Shown here piece after piece: positions 6,598 to 13,777 of a stretch of DNA of 19,618 nucleotides. This DNA is from a bacterium (GTDB lineage: Bacteria; Patescibacteriota; Minisyncoccia; 2-02-FULL-40-12; IGHO2-12-FULL-4), in the NCBI GenBank assembly GCA_030695705.1, contig JAUYPS010000028.1:1-19618 (forward strand). Direction: 5' to 3'. A model generated the notes under the pieces. That model was not told the origin of the DNA, made no database searches, and saw only the letters and a list, made by a program, of their open reading frames with translations. A program made the position numbers and the translations under genes. The stretch's first letter is position 1. Every line of letters begins with the position of its first letter.

Positions 6598-7487
6598 TGA
6601 CCTTCGGGAATACCCCAGCAAGGGCCGAATTCATTTAGCATCTTTTGTTCAAGCTTTTTTTGTTCTACTGCACTATCCGAATCAAAATCAAACTTTATGA
6701 CCTTTCCACTTTTTTCATCAATTTCAATATAATAAACGGTTTTTGAGGACTTAGGGTCAAAAGGAGTAAAAGTAAGATCAATATGCCATATACCACTAAC
6801 CAATTTGCTTTGTCTTGTAATTGCTCCCAGGTCTTCCGCATCCACCAAGAGATGCGAATCCATTAACGCTTGGTCGGCTATATCATTTGCTTGTTCTAGT
6901 GTAAGGTTGCCGATTAAACGAAAACTTTCTATCACGGTTTGGAAGAAGATGTCGCGGGGAAAATCTTCATCGGCTGCATTGACTGTAACCCTTACCGCAA
7001 AGTCATCCGTGAAGAAATCCACCGAATCACGAACTTCATTTGGTGATTTCCCAGCGTATGAGTTTATGGTATCTCCCTGATAGAGAATCCCCTGCTTATT
7101 TTTTTGGGCCAGAAGACCGGGGAATCCGGGAATTTGATTGTCGCCTTTCATGTTTTTAAGTCCATACTCCGGCATTTTTTGTATGTATATCCGTCTTGGC
7201 TCTGGAGTCCTCTGTATATCTCGACGAAACGGATTGAATGACTGTAGCTTGCCAGTATATTCAAAGTTCAAATTACACCCCAATTTCCCCGGAGTTACCT
7301 CGGCATGGTCCCACCCCTCAAATACCGGATACTCAAAGGTAAAGCCGGTCATCCCCGGACAAGAAAAGGTGCGGGTTTCAATAATTTTTGGTTTGGCGGT
7401 GAAAAACATATAGCTTAATCCTAACAGAGTTAGGAACAGAATGATAATGGATATTCGTAAGTAAGGCTTAGTTTTCATATCGGACAT
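6585..7487 (-). CDS. Membrane-anchored exported protein with PsbP-like and PepSY-like segments
   Basis: 300 residues. One N-terminal anchor (about 11-29, ISIIILFLTLLGLSYMFFTA) is followed by an exported region. The first part (about 40-195) has GFTFEYPVFEGWDHAEV and DFAVRVTVNAADEDF, reminiscent of PsbP/Mog1-fold proteins. The second (about 197-275) has helix-then-strand repeats around LEQANDIADQALMDSHLLVD and YYIEIDEKSGKVIKFDFDSD, reminiscent of PepSY-type domains. Both comparisons are pattern-based inference. Three cysteines are C43, C71 and C298. Two starts are possible: ATG 7487, preceded by GAGG, or ATG 7478, which overlaps the upstream stop as ATGA. The gene is translationally linked to the gene before it. 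Confidence 0.72.
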   Translation of the reverse strand: MSDMKTKPYLRISIIILFLTLLGLSYMFFTAKPKIIETRTFSCPGMTGFTFEYPVFEGWDHAEVTPGKLGCNLNFEYTGKLQSFNPFRRDIQRTPEPRRIYIQKMPEYGLKNMKGDNQIPGFPGLLAQKNKQGILYQGDTINSYAGKSPNEVRDSVDFFTDDFAVRVTVNAADEDFPRDIFFQTVIESFRLIGNLTLEQANDIADQALMDSHLLVDAEDLGAITRQSKLVSGIWHIDLTFTPFDPKSSKTVYYIEIDEKSGKVIKFDFDSDSAVEQKKLEQKMLNEFGPCWGIPEGQCRE

Positions 7488-7924
7488 ATTACCTCGTTAA
7501 TTTTCCACTCACCATCAATTAGTTTCAAGTTATAGGTTATTTCTTGTTGTGCGTAAGAGTTTGTTTCATAAGGATTTCGATACTTCTCAACTACTGTGAC
7601 CGTGGCGTTATCCTTCAAACGAGATTTTTCAACAACTTTGTATGACTCACCGACATCTGGGCCGCAGGTAATAGGCGCATATTCTATTCCCCCTCTTATT
7701 TTTTCTGACACATCACGACTAAACCGCAAGGTAACTAACGAATCCAAAAAAACTTCACCCTCACTTTCCCTATATGCCCCGTAAAAAGATTCCACAACCT
7801 GAAGCGGAGTCAAGTCAGATTTGGTGAAGAGAAACATATACAATAATCCTGCCAGGATGAGGCAAAAAAATAGATATTTATAATTCAGCTTTTTAAGATT
7901 CCATCTTCGTTTCAACATGGGCAT
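7475..7924 (-). CDS. Membrane-anchored exported protein, DUF3828/DUF4878-like
   Basis: 149 residues. The N-terminal anchor (about 16-31, YLFFCLILAGLLYMFL) follows a basic stretch (KRRWNLKKLNYK). The exported domain starts with TPLQVVESFYGAYRESEGEV, typical of NTF2-like 'stress' domains in which a helix carrying 'VV.sFY.aY' precedes a sheet. It ends with ITYNLKLIDGEWKINEVICP, the usual final strands. The family assignment is inferred. It is the first gene of the small-protein run and has a promoter (7958-7987) about 30 nt upstream. A second in-frame ATG lies at 7918. The 3' end overlaps the next gene by 13 nt or less. Confidence 0.72.
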   Translation of the reverse strand: MPMLKRRWNLKKLNYKYLFFCLILAGLLYMFLFTKSDLTPLQVVESFYGAYRESEGEVFLDSLVTLRFSRDVSEKIRGGIEYAPITCGPDVGESYKVVEKSRLKDNATVTVVEKYRNPYETNSYAQQEITYNLKLIDGEWKINEVICPI

Positions 7925-7957
7925 AAATCGTTAAGAACGAAATTAAGCATTAACCAG

Positions 7958-7987
7958 ATTATACAATACCTAATACCAAAACTCCAA
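7958..7987 (-). promoter_or_regulatory. Promoter for the small anchored-protein run
   Basis: TTGGAG (7982-7987), an 18-bp spacer and a perfect TATAAT (7958-7963) lie in the gap between the pyrG stop and the first gene of the run. The predicted start is near 7951, leaving a leader of about 27 nt. No terminator hairpin is visible between pyrG and this promoter. Confidence 0.55.
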
Positions 7988-8007
7988 TTAATTCTTAATA
8001 ATATTAT

Positions 8008-9624
8008 CTATACAATAGCCGCCTTAATAAATCCTTTGAACAAAGGATGCGGGTTGAGAGGACGGGATTTGAGTTCCGGGTGAAATTGGCTGGCCACGAA
8101 AAACTTATGGCTAGGAATTTCTATGATTTCCACCAAATCCTGCTTGGTATTTTTTCCAGCCACCAGGAGACCTTTTTCAACCAAAGCAGAAACATAGTCG
8201 TTATTTACTTCGTAACGGTGACGGTGCCTTTCAGAAATGGTCTTAGCACCATAAAGTTTGGCACACAAACTTTCTTTAGCTAACTGGCAATCATAAGCTC
8301 CCAAGCGCATCGTTCCGCCCATCTCTTTTTTCTTAATTTTGCCGATCTGATCAGTCATCGTACAAATCACTGGATATGGGGTAGCGGGACGGACTTCCGT
8401 CGTATGCGCTTCTTTGAGCCCACAGACATGACGGGCGAATTCCACCACCGCTAATTGTAAACCGTAACACAATCCCAAAAAAGGAAGGTTGTTTTCTCTG
8501 GCATATTTAATCGCCGCAATTTTTCCCTCCACTCCCCTTTTTCCAAATCCGCCCGGAACGATGATACCGTCGAAGTTTTTCAGTTCCTCTAACTTGGTTA
8601 GATCTTTTTCGTACGACTCCGCGTTAAGCCAGGTAATTTCCGGCTGGCGATTCAGTGACCAGGAAGCATGCTTCACCGCTTCGATTACGGAAATATATGA
8701 ATCAGCCAAAGTAAATTTACCACTGTCGAAATATTTCCCGATAATACCTATTTTCACCGGCTCGCGGGAGGACTTAATTTTTTTAACAAAGTTTCCCCAG
8801 AGGCGGGAGTCCTTTTCCCACGACTTCAAATTAAGTTTCTCCAAAATCCTTTTGCCCAAGTTATCCTTCTCAAAATTAACCGGGACTTCGTAAATGGAAG
8901 AAATATCCGGAGCGGAAATAATGTCTTGTGGCCGCATATTGCAAAAAATAGAAACTTTCGCCTTGCGCGCCTGATCCAACGGCATTTCCGAACGGGCAAT
9001 AATGATATCTGGCTGGATTCCGGCCGAATTTAGAGAACGAACGGCGTGCTGGGTCGGCTTGGTTTTCATCTCGCCAATCATTTTTGGAATGGGAAAATAG
9101 CTGACCAGCATAAACAAAACATGGCCCGGCATTTTCAGTTTCATAATTCGGCCGGTTTCCAAAAAAAGCAGGTTCTCATACTCGCCGACTGTTCCCCCAA
9201 TTTCCACCAGAACAAAATCCGCCTTGCTCTTTTTGGCTGCCCGCATCAGTCGGCTTTCTACTTCATCGGTCACATGGGGAATAATCTGCACACATTTTCC
9301 GCCATAATCCAAATTTCTTTCCCGGTTAATGACTGACTGATAAACCAATCCGGTGGTCATGTAATTTTCTTTGGGAATATCCTCATCGGCAAATCTTTCG
9401 TAATTGCCAATGTCCTGATCGGTTTCTAATCCGTCATCGGTGACAAAGACCTCTCCGTGTTCCACGGGATTCATGGTGCCGGCATCGACATTCAAATATG
9501 GATCTATCTTTACCGCGGTAACTTTAAATCCATAGTCCTTCAAAATTCTGGCCGTAGAAGCGACCGTTACTCCTTTTCCGATTCCGGACATTACTCCGCC
9601 CACTACAAAAATAAACTTCGTCAT
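8008..9624 (-). CDS. pyrG: CTP synthase
   Basis: 538 residues, full length. It makes CTP from UTP, ATP and glutamine. The N-terminal synthetase domain has the nucleotide-binding start FIFVVGGVMSGIGKGVTVAS; classic bacterial enzymes read closer to 'VTGGVVSSLGKG'. It also has VKIDPYLNVDAGTMNPVEHG, VFVTDDGLETDQDIGNYERF and the metal/product region VEIGGTVGEYE (E141). The C-terminal class I glutamine amidotransferase domain has the oxyanion loop PGGFGKRG, nucleophile C386 in GLCYGLQ, and H515/E517 in SQFHPE. GLCYGLQ replaces the common GICLGMQ but keeps the nucleophile. The gene stands alone between the groEL terminator and the small-protein run. No clear promoter was identified; the AT-rich stretch after the terminator is the likely place. 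Confidence 0.98.
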   Translation of the reverse strand: MTKFIFVVGGVMSGIGKGVTVASTARILKDYGFKVTAVKIDPYLNVDAGTMNPVEHGEVFVTDDGLETDQDIGNYERFADEDIPKENYMTTGLVYQSVINRERNLDYGGKCVQIIPHVTDEVESRLMRAAKKSKADFVLVEIGGTVGEYENLLFLETGRIMKLKMPGHVLFMLVSYFPIPKMIGEMKTKPTQHAVRSLNSAGIQPDIIIARSEMPLDQARKAKVSIFCNMRPQDIISAPDISSIYEVPVNFEKDNLGKRILEKLNLKSWEKDSRLWGNFVKKIKSSREPVKIGIIGKYFDSGKFTLADSYISVIEAVKHASWSLNRQPEITWLNAESYEKDLTKLEELKNFDGIIVPGGFGKRGVEGKIAAIKYARENNLPFLGLCYGLQLAVVEFARHVCGLKEAHTTEVRPATPYPVICTMTDQIGKIKKKEMGGTMRLGAYDCQLAKESLCAKLYGAKTISERHRHRYEVNNDYVSALVEKGLLVAGKNTKQDLVEIIEIPSHKFFVASQFHPELKSRPLNPHPLFKGFIKAAIV

Positions 9625-9653
9625 ATTTTGTATCTTAGTTTTTTATAATATAA

Positions 9654-9688
9654 AAATCAAAAAGAGGGCTGAGCCCTCTTTTTGATTT
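9654..9688 (-). terminator. groEL intrinsic terminator (bidirectional)
   Basis: Perfect 17-bp arms AAATCAAAAAGAGGGCT (9654-9670) and the complementary 9672-9688 flank a single central G, so the true loop is a few bases of ...GCTGAGC... On the minus strand the GC core is followed by TTTTTGATTTTT. The groEL stop TAA (9689-9687) forms the base of the stem. Confidence 0.9.
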
Positions 9689-11348
9689 AGTAATCTCCCA
9701 TGCCGCCCATTGGAGGCATGCCTCCCGAACCGGACTGTTTTTCTTCCGGAAGATCGGTAATGACCGCTTCGGTAGTCAGTATTAGAGAAGCTACTGAAAC
9801 AGCGTTAGTTAAAGCGACTTTCACTACTTTCAACGGATCGATTACTCCTTCCTCAAATATGTTGTCCACAATTTTACCGGTTCTGGCGTTAAAACCGGCA
9901 GTTGGTCCTTTTGACCAAAGTTCACCGGCAATTTGGTTAGAGTTGAATCCGGCATTTTGAATTATTTCTCTCAAGGGTTTGTCTAAAATTGACTTAACAA
10001 TCTGCTCACCTTTGGCTAAATCCGTAAAACCATAACCAGCCCTGACTTTTCCTTTTTCACCATCTTTACTTGTTTCAAAATCTCTCAGAGTGTTAAACAA
10101 AGCCACCCCTCCGCCGGCCACAATACCTTCTTCCAAAGCAGCCCGAGTAGCATTAACCGCGTCTTCTACCCGGAATTTCTTTTCTTTCAATTCGGTCTCA
10201 GTCAAAGCGCCGACTTTGATGACGGCCACGCCGCCGGACAGCTTCGCCAGACGCTCCTGCAGTTTTTCTTTGTCAAAACTGGAGGTTGTTTTTTCGATTT
10301 GAGTTCTAATTTGCTCAACCCGTTTTTCAATATCCGTCTTCTTTCCTTTACCGTCAATAATAGTGGTGGTTTCTTTGTTGGAAATAATCTTGGCCGCTTT
10401 ACCGAGCATATCAAGATCCACCGTATCAAGCTTCATGCCTTTTTCTTCGGAGATCACCGTGCCGCCGGTAACCACGGCGATGTCTTCCAGCAATTCTTTT
10501 TTGCGATCGCCAAAACCTGGTGATTTAACGGCCAGAGCGTGAAAGTTCCCCCGCAGTTTATTGACCACCAAAGTAGCCAAGGCATCACCATCCACATCGT
10601 CAGCGATAATGACCAAATCGCGCTTGCCGGATTTGGAAATCTTTTCCAAGATTGGAACGATATCTTGAATAGAAGAAATTTTCCGGTCGGTGATTAGAAT
10701 ATGAGAATCATTATAAACCGCCTCCATCCGTTCCGCATTTGTAATCATGTAAGCCGAAAGATACCCCCGATCAAATTGCATTCCCTTGACCAACTCTTTC
10801 GTCATTTCTGTTGATTGGGACTCCTCCACCGTGACCACTCCATCTTTGCCGACCTCTTTAAACACATCAGCAATCAGTTTGCCTAGTTCCGGATCGTTGG
10901 CCGAAATAGAGGCCACCTCTTGCAAGTTGTTGCCCGTAACTTTTTTAGCATTTTTACTAAGATGATTTATAACTTTTTTGAGGCCGCTCTCCATCCCCTC
11001 TCTTAAAAAGACCGGGTTAGCGCCGGATTGCACCGCTGAAAATCCTTCCGCAATAATAGCTTGAGCCAAAACGGTGGCGGTAGTGGTCCCATCACCGGCC
11101 ACGTCATTAGTTTTAGAAGCTACTTCTTTGATTAATTCCGCGCCGATATTTTCAAATTTATCTTTCAGTTCCATTTCTTTGGCCACCGTCACACCATCTT
11201 TAGTTATGGTCGGCGAACCAAAACCTCTGTCGATAACGACATTTCTTCCTTTAGGCCCCAGGGTTACCTTGACCGCATTGGCCAGTTTGTCCACACCCCG
11301 CTTTAAGGCTTCCCGCGCTTCTTCTTTGTATAAAATTTGTTTTGGCAT
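9687..11348 (-). CDS. groEL: Chaperonin GroEL (60 kDa)
   Basis: 553 residues from ATG 11348 (MPKQILYKEEAREALKRGVD), a normal start and length. A longer frame reaching 11387 is rejected because it runs back into groES. ATP-dependent folding chamber subunit, partner of GroES. Landmarks are VTLGPKGRNVVIDRGFGSPT, the ATP-site GDGTTT at 85-90 (D86), the apical SPGFGDRKKELLEDIAVVTG, VEDAVNATRAALEEGIVAGG and the flexible Gly/Met-rich tail GGMPPMGGMGDY. It starts one nucleotide after the groES stop (TAA-C-ATG), so the two are co-translated under the CIRCE-controlled promoter. No anomalies. Confidence 0.99.
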   Translation of the reverse strand: MPKQILYKEEAREALKRGVDKLANAVKVTLGPKGRNVVIDRGFGSPTITKDGVTVAKEMELKDKFENIGAELIKEVASKTNDVAGDGTTTATVLAQAIIAEGFSAVQSGANPVFLREGMESGLKKVINHLSKNAKKVTGNNLQEVASISANDPELGKLIADVFKEVGKDGVVTVEESQSTEMTKELVKGMQFDRGYLSAYMITNAERMEAVYNDSHILITDRKISSIQDIVPILEKISKSGKRDLVIIADDVDGDALATLVVNKLRGNFHALAVKSPGFGDRKKELLEDIAVVTGGTVISEEKGMKLDTVDLDMLGKAAKIISNKETTTIIDGKGKKTDIEKRVEQIRTQIEKTTSSFDKEKLQERLAKLSGGVAVIKVGALTETELKEKKFRVEDAVNATRAALEEGIVAGGGVALFNTLRDFETSKDGEKGKVRAGYGFTDLAKGEQIVKSILDKPLREIIQNAGFNSNQIAGELWSKGPTAGFNARTGKIVDNIFEEGVIDPLKVVKVALTNAVSVASLILTTEAVITDLPEEKQSGSGGMPPMGGMGDY

Positions 11349-11349
11349 G

Positions 11350-11634
11350 TTATTCGAGCACCGCGAGGATATCTTCTTCGCGAGCAATTAAATATTCTTT
11401 TTCGTCGATCTTGATTTCATTAGGACCATACTTGGTGAATAAAACCACATCTCCTTTTTTTAAATCAATCGGCACCAGTTTACCGTCAGAAACTTTTCCC
11501 GGCCCAACGGCAATAACTTTAGCTTTTTCCGGCCGTTCTTTCTGGACGGTCTCCGGAAGAATAATTCCCCCCTTTTTTCTTTCTTCTTTAATAGGTTCCA
11601 GTAAAACCTGATCTCGTAATGGTTTTATCTTCAT
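11350..11634 (-). CDS. groES: Co-chaperonin GroES (10 kDa)
   Basis: 94 residues from ATG 11634 (MKIKPLRDQVLLEPIKEERK), the canonical start. An upstream in-frame extension to 11688 is rejected because it would translate the operator/leader region. GroES caps the GroEL ring. Landmarks are the mobile loop KKGGIILPETVQKERPEKAK, VIAVGPGKV, KKGDVVLFTKYGPNEIKIDE and the ending YLIAREEDILAVLE. No Shine-Dalgarno. A CIRCE operator and promoter lie upstream, so HrcA heat-shock repression is expected. No hrcA is present in the window. Confidence 0.98.
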   Translation of the reverse strand: MKIKPLRDQVLLEPIKEERKKGGIILPETVQKERPEKAKVIAVGPGKVSDGKLVPIDLKKGDVVLFTKYGPNEIKIDEKEYLIAREEDILAVLE

Positions 11635-11671
11635 AACGCAATGTTGACTTAAATTTATTAAAATTAATATA

Positions 11672-11698
11672 TTGGCACTCCTGACCAAGGACTGCTAA
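11672..11698 (-). promoter_or_regulatory. CIRCE operator (HrcA site) for groESL
   Basis: TTAGCAGTC, 9 bp, GAGTGCCAA on the minus strand. This matches the CIRCE consensus (TTAGCACTC-N9-GAGTGCTAA) at 8 of 9 positions in each arm. It lies 38 nt before the groES ATG and directly over the predicted transcription start, the classic place for HrcA repression. Confidence 0.92.
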
Positions 11699-11703
11699 AA
11701 GAG

Positions 11704-11732
11704 ATGCTACGGCAAAACAAAAACGGTGTCAA
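11704..11732 (-). promoter_or_regulatory. groESL promoter
   Basis: A perfect -35 TTGACA (11727-11732), a 17-bp spacer and TAGCAT (11704-11709) as a weak -10. The start is predicted near 11697, the first bases of CIRCE. The -35 box is part of the hairpin that terminates the protease gene upstream. Confidence 0.65.
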
Positions 11733-11742
11733 GTGCACCGTT
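11716..11742 (-). terminator. Intrinsic terminator of the serine protease gene
   Basis: AACGGTG (11722-11728) and CACCGTT (11736-11742) pair over a 7-nt loop. On the minus strand the stem is followed by TTTGTTTTG. The protease stop TAA (11743-11741) supplies the A residues of the stem base. Confidence 0.8.
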
Positions 11743-12631
11743 ATTTTTCTTCCGGAGAAAGCGGCGAGGGCGGAACCGGCACCGCCGGCTTGCCGTCCAC
11801 ATCCAGTCCCAGATGCGCTGCGGCATCTTTCAAAAAAGAATTGATGGTTTCAACCGTCACCACCCAAGTATTAAGAGTGCTAGTGGCATCTACCAGGCCC
11901 ATCATCGTCCCGTTGTAAGACAGCAAAGGGGTGCCGGAAAAGCCCGCTTGAGTGGGACCTTGCACCACTCCCATGAGATTGGGTAAAAGACGGTTTTGTT
12001 CAAGAGAGTTGGTAATAGCTCGATATGGTCCAAGGATGGCAGTATGAAAAAATCCGGGATAATCAGTATAAAAGCCAAAAGCCCAAAATTTATCGTAGAG
12101 AACCAGCGGTTCTCCCGAAGTAGGATCGAGAATATAAGTCGTGTTGGCAATCTTGACCGGCTTTTTGTTAAAAACCGCTCCTCTTTCATTGGGAGTCTCA
12201 ATTTTCAGAAGAATCAGGTCGGCGGTCAGATCAATAAAAACCACTTTGGCAAAAAAGAAGTCACTCCCGCCGAAAATAGTCGCTTTGGTGGGATACTGAT
12301 CGGTACCACGCCATAAAGCAGGATGATGTTGGCCGAAAATATGCAAAACGGAAAGAACATATCCGTCCCAAACCACTGTTCCGCACCCATAAAAGTGTTG
12401 CGAATAAACAGAGCCAATATCGTTCACGGCCGAGATAGACGACCTTAAGGCCACCACGGATTCATTTTTTGTTTTTACGACATCGCCCGGAATATCCCTG
12501 ACAAAAGAAACGAAAATACTTCCGTCTCCCTGCTGATCCTGAATCTGGACAGGATCAGCAACTTGAACTTGAGAAAATAAACAATCCGTCACCGATAAAA
12601 ATAAGGCCAAGAAAATGACTCTTTTTAACAC
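11741..12631 (-). CDS. Exported trypsin-like serine protease (S1 fold)
   Basis: 296 residues. An N-terminal signal sequence (about 1-20, KRVIFLALFLSV) suggests export; its C17 does not fit a lipobox. The chymotrypsin-fold catalytic triad is visible: H97 in DGYVLSVLHIFG, D138 in DLTADLILLKIE and S232 in TQAGFSGTPLL, with GCGTVVW opening the domain. The usual GNSGGP is GFSGTP here, a variant seen in divergent S1 proteases. There is no PDZ domain, unlike DegP/HtrA. A Pro-rich tail (PAVPVPPSPLSPEEK) ends the protein. It starts with GTG at 12631, preceded by GGAG six nt upstream. A terminator follows directly, so it is probably the last gene of its unit. Substrate unknown. Confidence 0.82.
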   Translation of the reverse strand: MLKRVIFLALFLSVTDCLFSQVQVADPVQIQDQQGDGSIFVSFVRDIPGDVVKTKNESVVALRSSISAVNDIGSVYSQHFYGCGTVVWDGYVLSVLHIFGQHHPALWRGTDQYPTKATIFGGSDFFFAKVVFIDLTADLILLKIETPNERGAVFNKKPVKIANTTYILDPTSGEPLVLYDKFWAFGFYTDYPGFFHTAILGPYRAITNSLEQNRLLPNLMGVVQGPTQAGFSGTPLLSYNGTMMGLVDATSTLNTWVVTVETINSFLKDAAAHLGLDVDGKPAVPVPPSPLSPEEK

Positions 12632-12700
12632 GGCTTACTCCATAAGTTTTGAATGAACCTTGATGTGGCCAGTATAGACCCAAAAAACACTCATTGCAAG

Positions 12701-12726
12701 CGGTTCGACAGGCTCACCGTAAACCG
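12701..12726. repeat. REP-like palindromic element at the 3' end of the nucleotidyltransferase gene
   Basis: The plus strand carries GGTTCGACAGGCTCACC, bracketed by CGGTT (12701-12705) and AACCG (12722-12726). Translated in one frame it gives the familiar 'YGEPVEP' signature. I recall this sequence as a dispersed short repeat in many unrelated bacterial genomes. Only one copy is in the window. The TGA that ends the upstream gene (12714-12716) is inside the element. Confidence 0.5.
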
Positions 12727-13727
12727 GAGTCGGTTTCCCGGTAATTTCCAAAAATTCCAAGTTTGGAAATGGCGAGATTATACTTTTTAATGATGTCTTT
12801 CTCCGCCGAATAAGGATGAAATTCCAGCTGTCGATCATCGGCCGTAATGCGGCCGGGCAGAGCGGTATTAATCCTGGCCATTTGGATTTTTCTGGAGAAT
12901 CTTTCGAGCAGTCCGGCCAAGCCAGTGCGGTCCAGCATCATCTCTACGGCCGATTTGATCCAACCCAAAAACCGATTGCGGCGAACCGCTCTTCTTTGAT
13001 AACCGTCCGGCCGTTCCCAAAAATTAAGAAACTTTTTTGCCCATTCCCCGTTTTCCTCCCAAAATCTTTTTATAATATCCTCCTCACGCCAATAGATTGG
13101 AATCAAATGGGCATAACTTTGGGCATTATACATACTTTCAAATGGAATTTTTAAGGAGCGGCCTGTAATATAGTGATTGAGGCAAATTTTATCCGGAGCA
13201 ATCCGCTCTTTGTCTTTCCGTCTCACTCCAAGCAGATTCATTAAGACCGAAATTATAACCCTGGCGGTCCAGATTCGCCCATATTTAGCAACAACCAAAA
13301 CGTCCAGATCACTTTCTTTACCGGTATGTCCCAAAGCCAAAGAGCCACTGGCAAAAATAGCCTCAATATAGGGAACGACTTGGGCCAAAAATAAATACCG
13401 CCTGGCTTTTTTCCATTTCTGTTCCGCAATTTTATTTCTTTCGATCCGTTCTTGGTAAAGAACGGCCCTGCCTGGCAAAAAGTAGAAGCCATTTTTCTCT
13501 TCCAACTTGCCCTCTTTCACCAAAGTATCCAAACAATTGAGATAATCGGTCAGAGGCGGAGGGGAACAGTTTTTGTGAAAGCTTGGAACAAAAACTTTGT
13601 TCACCGGAGCCTCTTGAGATTTCATTCTATCTTGATTAATTGAAAATTTAAAAATTTCTCCCGCGGTTAAGGGGTAGTCCAAGGTGTCATAGTAAGCCAG
13701 AGTAGCTAAAATTGATTTACTGTTCAT
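12714..13727 (-). CDS. Nucleotidyltransferase-fold protein with N-terminal winged helix
   Basis: 337 residues. The N-terminus (about 1-90) looks like a winged-helix region, with ILATLAYYDTLDYPLTAGEI and LDTLVKEGKLEEKNGFYFLP. Next comes a pol-beta-type nucleotidyltransferase core: ASGSLALGHTGKESDLDVLV, with G128-S129 and the metal-binding pair D140 and D142. A long helical C-terminal region (about 200-325) contains FHPYSAEKDIIKKYNLAISK. Similar architectures are frequent in CPR genomes; substrate unknown, and a third acidic metal ligand was not identified. The final residues (ETDSGLR) and stop come from the REP-like element, so the original C-terminus may have been altered. It starts 48 nt after the second VWA gene, just past its terminator, with no Shine-Dalgarno. 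Confidence 0.8.
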   Translation of the reverse strand: MNSKSILATLAYYDTLDYPLTAGEIFKFSINQDRMKSQEAPVNKVFVPSFHKNCSPPPLTDYLNCLDTLVKEGKLEEKNGFYFLPGRAVLYQERIERNKIAEQKWKKARRYLFLAQVVPYIEAIFASGSLALGHTGKESDLDVLVVAKYGRIWTARVIISVLMNLLGVRRKDKERIAPDKICLNHYITGRSLKIPFESMYNAQSYAHLIPIYWREEDIIKRFWEENGEWAKKFLNFWERPDGYQRRAVRRNRFLGWIKSAVEMMLDRTGLAGLLERFSRKIQMARINTALPGRITADDRQLEFHPYSAEKDIIKKYNLAISKLGIFGNYRETDSGLR

Positions 13728-13745
13728 TTATCTTTATTAAAGCAA

Positions 13746-13777
13746 AAAGCCCGCTGTTTTAAAATCACACGAGCTTT
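13746..13777 (-). terminator. Intrinsic terminator of the MoxR/VWA operon
   Basis: On the minus strand AAAGCTCG (13777-13770) pairs with CGGGCTTT (13753-13746), including one G-T pair, across a 16-nt loop, followed by TTGC and TTTA. The stop TAA of the VWA gene (13778-13776) overlaps the base of the stem. Confidence 0.7.

Noticed and set aside
11349..11387. N-terminal extension of GroEL
   Set aside because: The extra residues come from groES sequence; the canonical start MPKQ lies one base after the groES stop.
12635..12838. ORF carrying the GEPVEP motif as a protein-coding gene
   Set aside because: It is the translation of the REP-like repeat running out of frame over the end of the nucleotidyltransferase gene, with no start signal or family match.
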